64,000 nucleotides of DNA from Erinaceus europaeus (GCF_950295315.1 NC_080171.1:113156093-113220092); one strand, 5' to 3'. Shown: positions 1-10,911, numbered from the stretch's first letter. Notes: generated by a model from the sequence alone, not told the origin. A program made the numbers and translations.

Positions 1-194
1 TTATGTAATAGGAAAGAGAGAAATTGAGAGATGAAGGAGTGATAGGGAAGGAAAGAGAGACACCTGGAAACCTCCTTCACTACTCACTCATCACCACTGC
101 AGGTGGGGCGCTGGAGCTCGAACTCAGGTTCTTGCTTGGGTCCTTGCACTTAGTACTACATGTGCTTAACTGGGTATAACACACCCAGCCCCAA
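1..194 (-). mobile_element. SINE family B, cut by the window edge
   Basis: Minus-strand body (accactgcaggtggggcg, gtgcttaactgggtataac). The 3' tail lies left of position 1. Confidence 0.7.
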
Positions 195-367
195 TTTTTT
201 TTTTTTAGTATTGTCTATTAGTTACACACTTTCCAACAGCCTCTGAGAAGCGTGCTAGCACTCCCGTTTTACATGTGAGAAACTGAGATGGTGAATTCTC
301 TCTAAATCAAAGACTAGCCCCAAAGAGTCTACCCCATCCTCTCTATTCATCAAAGGAATACGCACCT

Positions 368-618
368 GGGGAGTTGGGTGGTAGTGCAGCGGGTTAAGCG
401 CACGTGTCACAAAGTGAAAGGACCAACAAAGGGTAACGAAAGGATCCCAGTTCAAGCCCACGCCTCCCCACCTGCAGGGGAGTCGCTTCACAACCGGTCA
501 AGCCGGTCTGCAGGTGTCTGTCTTTCTCTCCCCCTCTCTGTCTTCCCCTCCTCTCCCCATTTCTCTCTGCCCTTTCCAACAACGACAAGAATAACTACAA
601 CAATAAAACAAACAACAA
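368..618 (+). mobile_element. SINE family A
   Basis: The head carries a tRNA-like box A (tagtgcagcgggttaagc) and a box B-like gttcaagccc, then the pyrimidine body and an aacaacgacaagaata tail. It is the first of three same-strand copies in a row. Confidence 0.9.
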
Positions 619-858
619 GGGGGAGTCAGGCAGTAGCGCAGCGGGTTAAGCTCATGTGGTGCAAAGCTCAAGGAGCGGCCTAAGGATCGAGTTTGAGCCC
701 CTGACTCCCCACCTGCAGGGGTTCGCTCCGCAGGCAGTGAAGCAGGTCTGCAGGTGTCTGTCTCTCCTCTGTCTCCCCCTCCTCTTTCCATTTCTCTCTG
801 TCCTATTCAACAATAAAACAAGGGCAACAAAAGGGAACAAATAAATATTTCTTTAAAA
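619..858 (+). mobile_element. SINE family A
   Basis: Starts gggagtcaggcagtagcgca directly at the tail of the previous copy; ends aacaaataaatattt. Confidence 0.9.
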
Positions 859-868
859 ACACACACCT

Positions 869-1130
869 GGGAGTCCGGCAGTGGCGCAGTGGGTTAAGCA
901 CTTGTGGTGCAAAGCTCACAGAACAGCGTAAGGATCCCGGTTCAAGCTCCTTCACAGGCCTTGAAGCAGGTCTGCAGGTGTCTGTCTTTCACTCCCCCTC
1001 TCTGTCTTCCCCTCCTCTCTTCATTTCTCTCTGTCCTATCCAACAACGACCTCAGTTAACAACAACAATAAGATCTACAACATTAAAACAAGGGCAACGA
1101 AAGGAAACAAATAAATAAAGATTTTTTTAA
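869..1130 (+). mobile_element. SINE family A, partly deleted
   Basis: The head is normal, but about 30 bp around ccccacctgcagggg are missing (gttcaagctccttcacaggcc). Confidence 0.85.
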
Positions 1131-1209
1131 AAAAAGATTCTACCTTTAAAAAAAAAACACCACCTATGAAAATGTGCAAAACGAAGAGTTATACGTTATG
1201 AAAAACTAC

Positions 1210-1500
1210 CGGGGGCGGGGAGGGGGGTGGTAGGAAGATGGTGGCGCACCTGGTCAAGCACTACCCGCAAGGAACCGCATAGGAATCTGGGTTCGAGCCC
1301 CCGGCTCCCCACCCACAGCTCGGATGCTTCACAAGCGGCAAAGTAGGTCTGCAAGGGTCTAACCTTCTCTCTCCCTGTCTATCTGCCCCTCCTCTCTCAA
1401 TTTCTCTCTGTCTTATCCAATAAAATGGGGGGGGGGGAATACCCTCCAGGAGCAGTGGATTCGTAGTACTGGCACCGAGCTCCAGTGATTACAAACTCCA
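1210..1500 (+). mobile_element. SINE family B-long
   Basis: The head gatggtggcgcacctggtca and pyrimidine body are followed, after a G run, by the 3' module ccctccaggagcagtggatt. Diverged. Confidence 0.75.
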
Positions 1501-1867
1501 CTGGTGAGTGAGTCGACAGCAGCCTGGATGGGCACAGAGTTCCACGTTGTGCAGGACTCTGCCAAGCAAGTGACTCTCCACTGGAGGGGGCGGATCTGGT
1601 GCACAGAGGGCTTGGAAAAAGGAAAGTGAGTGGCCGTCTGTGTGAATGCTTCTGCAAATCGACTAAATGAAATGTCCGCAAATTTGATACTAAAGCTCGT
1701 TAAGATAGTCATAAACACGGCCTAATGAGATTTTTCCCTCAAGTAGACAAGGGTAATTCAAATTAGGATATCTGCTAATTTAATTCACCTTATTAATAAG
1801 TCAGAGAAGAAAACAACAGCTAATTGTCTGTGAAGAAGCTAAAATAGCATGTTTTCTTTCTTTCTTT
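1501..1867. other. Unique sequence
   Basis: I see no gene, repeat family or regulatory motif here. Short overlapping frames exist but look random. Confidence 0.5.
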
Positions 1868-2158
1868 ATTTATTTATAACGTAAAAAAGTAGTAAATACT
1901 GACAAAACAATAGGATATGGGGGATAAAATTCCATACAGTTGCCACCACCAGAACTCCGTATCCTGCCCCCTCCCTTGAAAGCTTTCCTGTTCTTTATCC
2001 CTCTGGGAGTATAGACCCAGGGTCATTATGAGATGCAGAAGGTGGAAGGTCTGGCTTCTGTAATTGCTTCTCCACTGAACATGGGTGTTGACAGGTTGAT
2101 CTATACTCCCAGCCTGTCTCTCTCTTTCCCTAGTAGGGACAGGGCTCCAGAGAGATGG
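1868..2158 (-). mobile_element. Family E repeat (LINE-3'-end-like)
   Basis: Minus-strand copy of the A-tailed repeat also seen at 6.0, 6.95, 27.6 and 56.8 kb. Shared landmarks are agaagccagaccttccacct and ggtggtgggaa. The tail (tttatttataacg on plus) lies at 1868. Confidence 0.7.
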
Positions 2159-2159
2159 G

Positions 2160-2295
2160 GTTCCAGGGTACACTGGATTATGGATTGGACTCCCAAGCAT
2201 GAGGTCCTGAGTTCAATCCCTGGCAGCACATGTACCAGAGTGATGTCTGGTTCTTTCTCTCCTCCTATCTTTCTAATAAATTTTTTTTAATCTAA
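2160..2295 (+). mobile_element. SINE family C
   Basis: Body with catgaggtcctgagttcaat and acatgtaccagagtgatgtc, A/T tail. Abuts the 5' end of a family E copy. Confidence 0.85.
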
Positions 2296-2394
2296 AAAAG
2301 GAGGCAACAAAAGGCAGTAAATTAATTAATTGATTAATTATTTTTTTTAAAGACATTGAAAGAAAAGTTAATTCTTTAAAAAGATAAATGAAAG

Positions 2395-2750
2395 TGAAGA
2401 GCTGTCAGCTAGGATAAAGAAAAAGGAGAGAAAATTCTAATTAATAGAAATTAAAGGGGAATCATTACAACAGCACCACAGAAATACAAAGATCTAAGAA
2501 ACTCCTATAAACATGTTTAATTGGATAATCAGACTAATGGGAAAATTATTAGAATCATACAATCTCCCAAGACTGAATCGGGAGAAACTAGAAAATCTAA
2601 ATGGGCAAATTACAAGCAAGTAAATTTAAAGTCAGCAAGCCTCTTCCCTTCCCCTCCCCAAAGCCCAGGACCTGATGATTTCACTAGTGAGTTCTGTCAA
2701 ACCTTTGAAGATAATGTGCTATCTAACCTTCTCAAAAGTTCAAAAAAACA
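2395..2750 (+). mobile_element. L1 ORF2 relic
   Basis: Plus-strand translation includes SPGPDDFTSEFCQTFEDNVL, a decayed form of the conserved L1 SPGPDGFT(A/S)EFYQ motif upstream of the reverse transcriptase core. Upstream pieces also follow L1 but with stops. Only about 350 bp remains. Confidence 0.75.
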
Positions 2751-2827
2751 AAAAACAAAAAAAAGGAAGATGCAATGCTTCAAAACACATTTTATGGGGA
2801 CAATATTGCAATTCAATATTTAATATA

Positions 2828-3345
2828 TGGGCCAGGTGGTGGTGCACCTGGTTGAGTATACATGTTATCATGCACAAGGATCCAGAGTCAAGCCCCTAAT
2901 CACCACCTGCAGGGGGAAAGCTTTTTTTTTTTTTTCAATTTCTTTTAAATATTTATTTTCCCTGTTGTTGCCCTTGTTTTTTATTATTATTATTGTTATT
3001 GTTATTGAAGTTGTAGTTGTTGGATAGGACAGAGAGAAATGGAGAGAGGAGGGGAAGACAGAGAGGGGGAGAGAAAGACAGACACCTGCAGACCTGCTTC
3101 ATCGCCTGTGAAGCGACTCCCCTGCAGGTGGGGAGCCGGGGGCTCGAACCAGGATCCTTAAACCGGTCCTTACGCTTTGCGCCACGTGCGCTTAACCGGC
3201 TGTGCTACCGCCTGACTCCCTGGGAAGCTTCTTGAATGATCAAGTAAGACTGCAGTTCTCTCTCTCTCTCTCTCTTCCTCTCTCTGTGCCTTATCCTTCT
3301 CTATTTCTGTCTCAATAAAATAAAATAAAATATCTAAATATACAA
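2828..3345 (+). mobile_element. SINE family B, split by a family A copy
   Basis: Left part 2828-2924 (gggccaggtggtggtgcacc to gggggaaagctt), right part 3219-3345 (gggaagcttcttg to caataaaataaaa). The repeated gggaaagctt / gggaagctt is the duplication of the inserted SINE. Confidence 0.82.
2925..3218 (-). mobile_element. SINE family A, nested
   Basis: Full-length minus-strand copy, from T-run to ctgactccc, inserted into a family B SINE. Confidence 0.9.
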
Positions 3346-3399
3346 GATAACTTGTCATTCTCAGCAACACACATAGAACTAAAAAAAAAAAAAAAAAGG

Positions 3400-3547
3400 A
3401 GTAGTCCAGGAGGTGGCACAGTGGATAAAGCACTTGATTCTCGACCATGAGGTCCTAAGTTCAATCTCCGGCAGCACATGTACCAGAGTGATGTCTAGTT
3501 CTTTTTCACTCTGCCTGTCTTTCTCATGAATAAATAAATAATTTCTT
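3400..3547 (+). mobile_element. SINE family C
   Basis: agtccaggaggtggcacagtg head, acatgtaccagagtgatgtc body, aataaataaataat tail. Confidence 0.88.
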
Positions 3548-3817
3548 CCTGAAGAAAAAGAAAAAAGGGCAAGTGAAATAAAATAGATGCTAAATAATGT
3601 CAATAATATGTGGAATATAGAAAAACAAAGCAAAGGAAAACCCTAAATAAGGTCTGGGCGGTGGTTCACGCAGTTAAGAACACATAGTACTGAGCACAAG
3701 GACCCCTCCAGTTCAAGCCCCCAGCTCACGACCTGCCAGAGGGATGCTTCACAAATGGCAAAGCAGGTTTGCAGGTGTCTATTTTTCTTTTTCTTTTTCT
3801 TCTTCTTCTTCTTTTTA

Positions 3818-4709
3818 AAATAATTTATTTATTTATGAGAAAGATAGGCAGAGAAAGAAAGAACCAGACATCACTTGTGGGACTATGTGAAAGCTTGGTA
3901 GAGCTTAGGGGAGCTCTCCCATCCCTGGATAGAGGTCTGGAAAGACACCCACTTGTTAGCCTCTCTCCTTATAGAGATGAGCCAAGAGGGAAAAGTCTCC
4001 CAGACTCAGTTTCTCCTTGTTAGTCTCTCAAGATCACAGAAAGCCTACAAGCCTCTCACACTTAGTTCCCCCTGCTAGTAGGCCAAATGGCTGCCTGATT
4101 GAGGATTCACTCAAAGTTCACACATCCACTTCACCTTTTGATCATAAAGGAGAACACACTCTATCACACACCTCACCAACACCAAGCAGTAAGACCCCAA
4201 ATTCTATTTCCTTGTGTCCTTTGATATCTGTGATTTACATCAATCTTTGTTTTTCTTCTTCTCTACCTCACCTTACTGGTTTAACCCCTATGCATCTCTC
4301 AAATGCCTTTGGATAATTAACTCGCCTACATCATGGAGACTGATTGTTTTGACCTTTATGTATCTCGTCAATTCTTGTCATACCAGCCCCCTACCATAGG
4401 GGCAAGCTGACCTTTAAGAAACCTGTAATTTCTGACATATGTGAAAAATGTTCTTTGTTTACCTCTCTATAAACACCTGTACTCTTCTCCCAATAAATGA
4501 ATGTTCATCCCAGAATATTACCCGATGCCTCTTTCTGAGTCGTGCGGTCCCTAGAACCAGCGAGGGTGGGTCAGAGGCTTATCCCCTGGTTGGAGCCACT
4601 CCATGTGAGCACCAGCAATCACTCTGGTACATGTGCTGCTGGAGATTGAACTCAGGACCTCACATTTGAGAGTCCAGTGCTTTATCCACTGTGCCATCTC
4701 CTGAACCAC
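3818..4709 (-). mobile_element. SINE family C, split by the solo LTR
   Basis: Left part about 3818-3875 (tail and 3' body), right part 4618-4709 (body with ctctggtacatgtgctg, to gtgccatctcctgaaccac). Removing the LTR and one copy of atcact restores a continuous SINE. The SINE is itself inserted in a family A/B-long SINE with duplication aggtgtctatttt (3773-3785) and agatgtctatttt (4710-4722). Confidence 0.85.
3876..4617 (+). mobile_element. Solo LTR of an endogenous retrovirus
   Basis: A 742-bp block starts TGTGGGAC and ends CCAGCA (TG...CA) and is flanked by a perfect 6-bp duplication, atcact, at 3870-3875 and 4618-4623. It interrupts a minus-strand family C SINE, whose two halves are intact on either side. 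A TATAAA lies at 4468-4473 and an AATAAA at 4492-4497, only about 20 bp apart, implying a short R region. The 6-bp duplication suits class II (betaretrovirus-like) elements. There is no internal retroviral sequence, so it is a solo LTR left by recombination. Plus orientation is inferred from the TATA and poly(A) signals. Confidence 0.88.
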
Positions 4710-4883
4710 AGATGTCTATTTTGCTCTCCCTCTATATCTCCCTCTTCTCTCTCAATTTCTCTCTGTTCTATCCAATAAAATGGAAAAAATGGCCTCTAGG
4801 AGCAGTGGATAGTGGATTGGTGGTGCCAGCCCCAGAGATAACCCTGGAGGAAAAAAAAAAGACTAAATAAATCCTTGGATTTT

Positions 4884-5160
4884 AAAAAAATATTTATTTA
4901 TTATTATTTATTCCCTTTTGTTGCCCTTGTTGTTGTAGTTATGATTGATGTCATCGTTGTTGGATAGGACAGAGAGAAATGGAGAGAGGAGGGGAAGACA
5001 GAGAGGGGGAGAGAAAGACTGACACGTGCAGACCTGCTTCACCGCCTGTGAAGCGACTCCCCTGCAGGTGGGGAGCCGGGGGCTCGAACCGGAATCCTTA
5101 GGCCGGTCCTTGTGCTTTGCACCATGTGCACGTAACCTGCTGCACTACCGCCTGACTCCC
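4884..5160 (-). mobile_element. SINE family A with 15-bp duplication
   Basis: Perfect target-site duplication aaatccttggatttt at 4869-4883 and 5161-5175, typical for L1-driven insertion. Confidence 0.93.
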
Positions 5161-5361
5161 AAATCCTTGGATTTTGATAGTAGGACAGAGATTGCCAGAG
5201 GAGTGTGAAACAGAGAGCAAAGGTAAATGTTTATGGAGAGTTACTGGTAATTTGTGGTAATAAACATTTAAAAATATGTTTATCTGCCTCCTGTAACATA
5301 GTGTTGTAAGCCAATTTACCTCAATTAAACAAATGTCAGGAACACTTAGAAAACAATCGTA

Positions 5362-5545
5362 AGGGGGGCCCAGGCAGTGCTGCACCTAATTAAGCTCACA
5401 CATTACAGTGCATAAGGACCCAGGAGGGAAAGCTTCACAAGTGGTGAAGGAGGGCTACAGATGTCTCTGTCTCTTACCCTCTATTTCCCTATCCCCTCTC
5501 AATTTCTCTCTAGCTCTATCCAATAAATAAACATTTTTAAAAATA
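5362..5545 (+). mobile_element. SINE family B
   Basis: Head gggcccaggcagtgctgcac, tail ccaataaataaac. Slightly deleted in the middle. Confidence 0.82.
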
Positions 5546-5614
5546 ATAATCTGTAATAGTAAACTATGTTTAGAAGAACTTTATAATTCCCAGTAGTTAA
5601 AAGATAAATAATCA

Positions 5615-5930
5615 GGGTCCAGGCAATAGTGCAGTGGGTTAAGCAAACATAGCACAAAGCACAAGGACCGGCATAAGGATCCTGGTTTGAGCCCCCGGCT
5701 CCCCACCTGCAGGGGGGTCGCTTCACAAGTGGTGAAGCAGGACTGCAAGTGTCTGTCTTTCTTCCTCTCTCAATTTCTTTCTGTCCTATCCAACAGCAAC
5801 AATAACAACAATAATAATAACCACAACAAGGATAAGCAACAAGGGCAACAAAAGGGAAAAATAGCCTCTAGGAGCAGTGGATTCGTAGAGCAGGCACTGA
5901 GTCCCAACGATAACTCTGGAGGCACAAAAA

Positions 5931-5977
<47 letters not shown>
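5615..5977 (+). mobile_element. SINE family A-long with AAAT microsatellite tail
   Basis: Family A head and body, then the 3' module agcctctaggagcagtgg ... taactctggaggc, then about eleven aaat units (5932-5976) grown from the tail. Confidence 0.88.
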
Positions 5978-5999
5978 GATAGTCAACAATTTGTTCTGC

Positions 6000-6400
6000 T
6001 TTATATCTTAATTCTTTTTCAGCCACCAGGTTCCAGGTGTTACCATGATGTCCACCTGACTTCCCTGGGCAGACAACCCAACCAATGCGTCATAGAGACC
6101 CACCTCCCCAGAGTCCCGCCCCATTAGGGAAAGAGAGAAGCAGGCTGGGAGTATGGATCGACCTGCCAACGCCCATATTCAGCAGAAGAAGCAATTACAG
6201 AAGCCAGACCTTCCACCTTCTGCACCCCATAATGACCCCGAGTCCATACTCCCAGAGGGATAAAGAATGGGAAAGCTATCAGGGGAGGAGATGGGATGTG
6301 GAGTTCTGGTGGTGGGAATTATGTGAAAATGTACTCCTCTTATCCTAAAGTCTTGTCAAACTTTCCATTTTATAAATAAAAATTTAAAAATAATTAAATA
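6000..6400 (+). mobile_element. Family E repeat
   Basis: Plus-strand copy with gcccccattaggg-like and agaagccagaccttccacct landmarks and a final taaataaaaatttaaaa tail. A shadow open frame in it has no recognisable protein. Confidence 0.72.
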
Positions 6401-6410
6401 AAAAAAGATA

Positions 6411-6612
6411 AATAGGGCTCAAGTAGTGGCTCCTTGGAGAGAGAAAAGTGTCTTACCATTGCAGGTATCAGATGCCAGATCACATGACAGAACTATGAAC
6501 AGCACAGGGGCAGGGGAGACTCCATGGAGGATGGAGTGATGCTTTGATGGCTCTCCTCTCTTAACTCTCCATCATTCCCTCTCGCTCTCTCTTTCTCAAA
6601 AAAAAAAAATGT
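6411..6612 (+). mobile_element. Unassigned SINE-like repeat
   Basis: A pyrimidine-rich 3' half and A-run (6600-6609) suggest a SINE, but the head does not match families A-D. Confidence 0.35.
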
Positions 6613-6624
6613 ATATAAATGAAA

Positions 6625-7356
6625 ATTGACAGAGACTCAGAGGTCATACAGGCTCTTATGCTAAATATATGGGCCCTAGCTCAGATTGATGGGGTCACCA
6701 TTTAATGGTACCTATATACTTTCCTCATGTCTGGAAGCTACTCTCTGTCCTTATGCACCTTTCTAGTCCTATTCTCAACTCTGATACCATCTTCTCGGGC
6801 AATATTTTTATCCCACCTGCATGTTAGCTGTAGGGCTCAGGCAAAAATTACTAAAGTCATGGACCCCTTAGAGTGTACCTAAAATAGACTTCCTAGCTTC
6901 TTCCCAAATGAAGACCCCTGATTTCATCTGCTCTATTCTTACCTTTGGGTTCCTGTTTACTAAATAATTCGTCCTGCTTTATATCTTACTGCCTTTCAGC
7001 CACCAACTTGTAAACACTACTATGATACCATCCTGACTTCCCTGGGCTGACAACCTCACCAACGTACATGTCCCAAAGTCTCACCTCCCCAGAGCCCTAC
7101 ACCACTAGGGAAAGACAGAAACAGGCTGGGGGAACTGGATCAACCTGCTAATATCCATGTTCAGCAGAGAAGCAATTACAGAAGCCAGACCTTCCACCTT
7201 CTGCATCCCCTTTGGTCTGTACTTTCAGAGGGGTAAAAATAGGGAAGCTTCCAATGGAGGGGATGGGATATAGAACTCTGGTGGTGGGCACTGTATGGAA
7301 TTGTGCCCCTGTTATCTTACAATCTTGTTAATCATTATTAAATCACTAATAAAAAA
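6625..7356 (+). mobile_element. Family E repeat, longer copy
   Basis: The part 6955-7356 aligns with the copy at 6.0 kb up to the A-rich tail (aatcactaataaaaaaaaa). The preceding 330 bp (6625-6954) is probably further 5' sequence of the same element, since no boundary is visible, but only one other copy would be needed to prove it. Confidence 0.6.
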
Positions 7357-7365
7357 AAAGTTAAG

Positions 7366-7438
7366 TCAATAACAACAATGATAATAATAACTACAACAAT
7401 AAAAAACAACAAGGGCAGCAAAAGGGAAATAAATAAAA
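7366..7438 (+). mobile_element. SINE family A tail remnant
   Basis: Only the caataacaacaatgataata tail region remains, directly before a full family A copy that probably inserted into it. Confidence 0.7.
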
Positions 7439-7441
7439 ATA

Positions 7442-7702
7442 GGGAGTCGGGCTGTAGCGCAGTGGGTTAAGCGCACGTGGCGCGAAGCGCACAGACCAGT
7501 TTAAGGATCCCGGTTCGAGCCCCCAGCTCCCCACCTGCAGGGGAGTCGCTTCACAGGCGGTGAAGCAGGTCTGCAGGTGTCTGTCTTTCTCTCCCCCTCT
7601 CTGTCTTCCCCTCCTCTCTCCATTTCTCTCTGTCCTATCCAACAACGACGACAAGAATAACTACAACAATAAAACAACAAGGGCAACAAAAGGGAATAAA
7701 GA
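7442..7702 (+). mobile_element. SINE family A, near-consensus copy
   Basis: Among the best preserved copies: box A tagcgcagtgggttaagcgc, box B-like ggttcgagccc, complete body and tail. Suggests a young insertion. Confidence 0.93.
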
Positions 7703-8157
7703 AACTTGATTTAAATGTTTAAAATAAATAAAAATAAATTTTAAAAGTTAAGTGTACTTGGAGATGACCCAGCAGTATCACACATGTGCAAAGCTCTGGA
7801 GTCACTGCCTGACACCATGTTAGAAAAGAAGAGAAAGAAAAAAAAAGCAGGAAAGAAAGAAAAAGGGGGAGGGAGGGAGAGGAAAAGCAAAAGCAAGAAT
7901 AAGGAGACCATCACCTAATCTCCTTTTCCTTTGCCCTTCCTCACTCTCTTCCCTACCCCACCCCTTTTTCCAAGCTGTTTCTCTTGGCATTCTGTTACTG
8001 AAACAGCTGCAGGGTAGCGCCATCTGAATCGTATTTGGGTTCAAAACTTATACTGCAGGAAATACAGTTGGGGATCATTAATAGAGAAAAATCTTTCCGA
8101 AAAATGATTAACTGTGAGGGAGAAAGAAAGTTCCAAGAAGACATAATGAACAGATAA
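7703..8157. other. Unique sequence
   Basis: A purine-rich patch at 7820-7910 and nothing else that I recognise. Confidence 0.5.
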
Positions 8158-8430
8158 AACAGGGCACACCCAGCTAAGCACACACAGTACTAAGCAAAAG
8201 GGCCCCATAAAAGAATCTGGCTTCGGAGCCCCCAACTTCCCACCCGCAGCGGCACAGTTCACAAGTGGCCAAGCAGATCTGCAGGTGTCTCTCTCTCTCT
8301 CCCTCTCTATCTCCCCCTCCTCTCAATTTCTCTCTATCCTATCCAATAAAATGGAAAAAAAAAATGGATTTGTAATGCCAGCACCCAGTACCAGTGATAA
8401 CCCTGGAGGCAATAAAAAAGATAAAAATCC
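8158..8430 (+). mobile_element. SINE family B-long
   Basis: Body with ccacccgcagcggcacagtt and the 3' module remnant tggatttgtaatgccagcac ... ccctggaggc. Old. Confidence 0.72.
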
Positions 8431-8455
8431 CTTTTCAAAGAATGTTCAATAATGA

Positions 8456-8672
8456 GGGGCCAAGTAGTGGTGCACCTGGTTGAGCACAGATGTTAAAATG
8501 CTCAAGGACCCAGGTTTGAGTCTCTGGTCCCCACCTTCAAGGGAGAAGCTTTGCGAGTGTTGAAGCAGGGCTGCAGGTACCTCTCTGTCTCCCTCTCTAT
8601 CTCCCCTTTCCTTCTCGATTTCTGGTTGTCTGTATCCAATAATAAATAAATAAATAAAATCTTCTTTTTAAA
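8456..8672 (+). mobile_element. SINE family B
   Basis: gggccaagtagtggtgcacc head, aataaataaataaata tail. Confidence 0.87.
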
Positions 8673-9061
8673 AAAGTATGTTCAATAATGACTTTTTGAG
8701 TGTTAGCTTTCTCTGTATGACAGCTTGGTTTGCAATGAGTAAGAAGTACATCAGAATAATTAATAAGGAAATAGCTTTATTAAAACATATATATTCTGAA
8801 ACTACATTAATAAAGGTAGTTGTGAAATCATACCGTTAAAATAAGTAGACGTCCAGAAAATGTATGAATAAACATACATGAAGAACCTGTATAAGAGAGT
8901 CTGTATACCTGTTTTGCACAGATTTCCAGTAGCTCAGTATGAACAGACTTAAGCTCATGTGGCGAAAACTACACTGTAAATCATAAAAAATAACAAGGAT
9001 ACAGGGACAAAAACGTCCTTATAAGCATGATGTCTTCCTGCCACGGCTCTCCGCTTCCACT
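8673..9061. other. Unique AT-rich sequence
   Basis: No gene or repeat recognised up to the assembly gap. Confidence 0.5.
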
Positions 9062-9261
9062 NNNNNNNNNNNNNNNNNNNNNNNNNNNNNNNNNNNNNNN
9101 NNNNNNNNNNNNNNNNNNNNNNNNNNNNNNNNNNNNNNNNNNNNNNNNNNNNNNNNNNNNNNNNNNNNNNNNNNNNNNNNNNNNNNNNNNNNNNNNNNNN
9201 NNNNNNNNNNNNNNNNNNNNNNNNNNNNNNNNNNNNNNNNNNNNNNNNNNNNNNNNNNNNN
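9062..9261. other. Assembly gap (200 N)
   Basis: An even run of 200 N, most likely a placeholder of unknown real length. It lies about 100 bp before the Vingi fragment and on the downstream side of NXNL2 exon 1, so it could hide Vingi 5' sequence or other DNA. Confidence 0.99.
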
Positions 9262-9362
9262 AACATCCCTTAGACTTTCCAGTCCTGTGCCATAAGGCAG
9301 CCCTGGTCCCCAGGGCTTGGGCCTCTTCCCTACCTCAGCACCATCAAAAAAGCACATGCTGA

Positions 9363-10333
9363 GAGAACAGCTCTCTGATATCTGATTACTGTAAAAAATG
9401 GCGACTAATCCCTAGCACTGCAAAAACGGTATCATCTGTTTTCCATCTACACCATGCCTCGGCCTCACGTGAGCTTAATGTGCAGCTTGGCGATACGAGA
9501 ATCCGGCATGAAGCCCAGCCAGTCTATCTTGGCGTTACTCTCGATCACACTCTGTCATTCCACAAACATCTCATAAAAACTGCAGCAAAGGTGGGCGCGA
9601 GGAATAACATCATTGCAAGACTGGCCAGCTCCTCATGGGGCGCGAGTGCTTCCACACTACGATCATCCTCTCTGGCATTATGCTATTCCACTGCAGAATA
9701 CTGTGCCCCAGTATGGTTCCGTAGCCCCCATGTCCACTTGGTCGATTCCAAATTATATTCCTCCATGAGGATAATTTCTGGAACCATCCATTCCACCCTG
9801 GTTCCATGGCTGCCAGTTCTTAGCAACATCGGCCTGCCAGATATTCGTCGGGATGCGGCATCATCTAAGTTCATTTCCCATGTCTACGCTCGACCGGACC
9901 TGCCAATATACGCGGATATCTTCGCCCACCCTGTCCAACGCTTGACGTCTCGTCACCCAATCTGGCCCCCTTCGCCTACACTGAACTTCTCTGTTCCAGA
10001 CTCTTGGAAACAGAGTTGGCAGTCAGCTGAGGTCAAGAACAAACACCTCATCACAGACCCCTGCGAGCGTCAACCCGGCTTTGACCTAGCACGTTATGAT
10101 TGGGCCCTCCTCAATCGCTATCGAACAGGCCATGGCCGGTGCGCCGCTATGTTCCATCGCTGGGGAGCCAGAGACGACCCGAACTGCCCCTGCGGCTCCA
10201 GACAGACTATGACCCACATAGTCAACGACTGCTACCTCTCCATATTCAAAGGAGGTCTCGAAACTTTACATCAGGCTCAACCTGACGCTGTTGACTGGCT
10301 ACGGAAGAAGGGCAAACGCTAGAAGAAGAATAG
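9363..10333 (+). mobile_element. Vingi non-LTR retrotransposon, 5'-truncated, reverse transcriptase C-terminal part
   Basis: The frame is open from 9363 to the TAG at 10320-10322, 319 codons, with no frameshift. Early residues SDYCKKWRLIPSTAKT and then YLGVTLDHTLSFHKHL match the end of the palm and the thumb region of Jockey/Ingi-type reverse transcriptases. Further on, ALCYSTAEYCAPVW is a hallmark of that group. A Cys-rich motif CPCGSRQTMTHIVNDC follows, and the protein ends in WLRKKGKR. No RNase H domain follows, as expected for Vingi. The YxDD catalytic region is missing: the copy starts after it, about 100 bp from an assembly gap. The 3' tail is gaagaagaa, not poly(A). A 7-bp agaacag at 9364-9370 and again just after the tail may be a duplication, but is weak. 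Confidence 0.85.
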
Positions 10334-10608
10334 AACAGTGACTCTTCTGTGGCACTTTGCCAGATTCACTTCCATTCTTAATTGTTCAAAGGGAAGTTCT
10401 GACAGAATCGTCAACTGGGCATATGAAAGGGGTGAGAGGAATGCTACAAGTCTCCCCCAGGAAATGCTATGCATGTCCCTATAAAGCCAACCCTGGAATT
10501 CACCTTTGCACCACCAGTACGGGGACTGTGGGGGACTGCACTTTGTAAAGGAGCTTTATTTAACCTGAATCTAGACCACAACTAGGGGGCCCCAACATGC
10601 TGATGTTT

Positions 10609-10896
10609 TTTTTAAAAAATATTTATTAACTTATTCCCTTTTGTTGCCCTTGTTGTTTTATTGTTGTAGTTATTATTGTAATTGTGATTGATGTCATTGT
10701 TGGATAGGACAGAGAGAAATGGAGAGGAGGAGAAGACAGAGAGGAGGAGAGAAAGACACCTGCAGACCTGCTTCACCGCTTGTGAAGCAACTGCCCTGCA
10801 GGTGGGGAACCAGGGCTCCAACCGGGATCCTTCCCCATCCTTGTGCTTTGCGTTGCACCACCTGCGCTTAACCCACTGTGCTACCGCCAGACTCCC
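10609..10896 (-). mobile_element. SINE family A with 15-bp duplication
   Basis: Duplication aacatgctgatgttt at 10594-10608 and 10897-10911. Confidence 0.93.
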
Positions 10897-10911
10897 AACA
10901 TGCTGATGTTT

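Larger units (their letters stand above)
3651..4853 (+). mobile_element. A/B-long SINE hosting the nested C SINE and LTR
   Basis: The head (3651-3785, ggtctgggcggtggttcac) and the 3' part (4710-4853, with the module ggcctctaggagcagtgg ... ataaccctggagg) belong to one plus-strand SINE. It is the outermost of a three-level nest. Confidence 0.75.
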
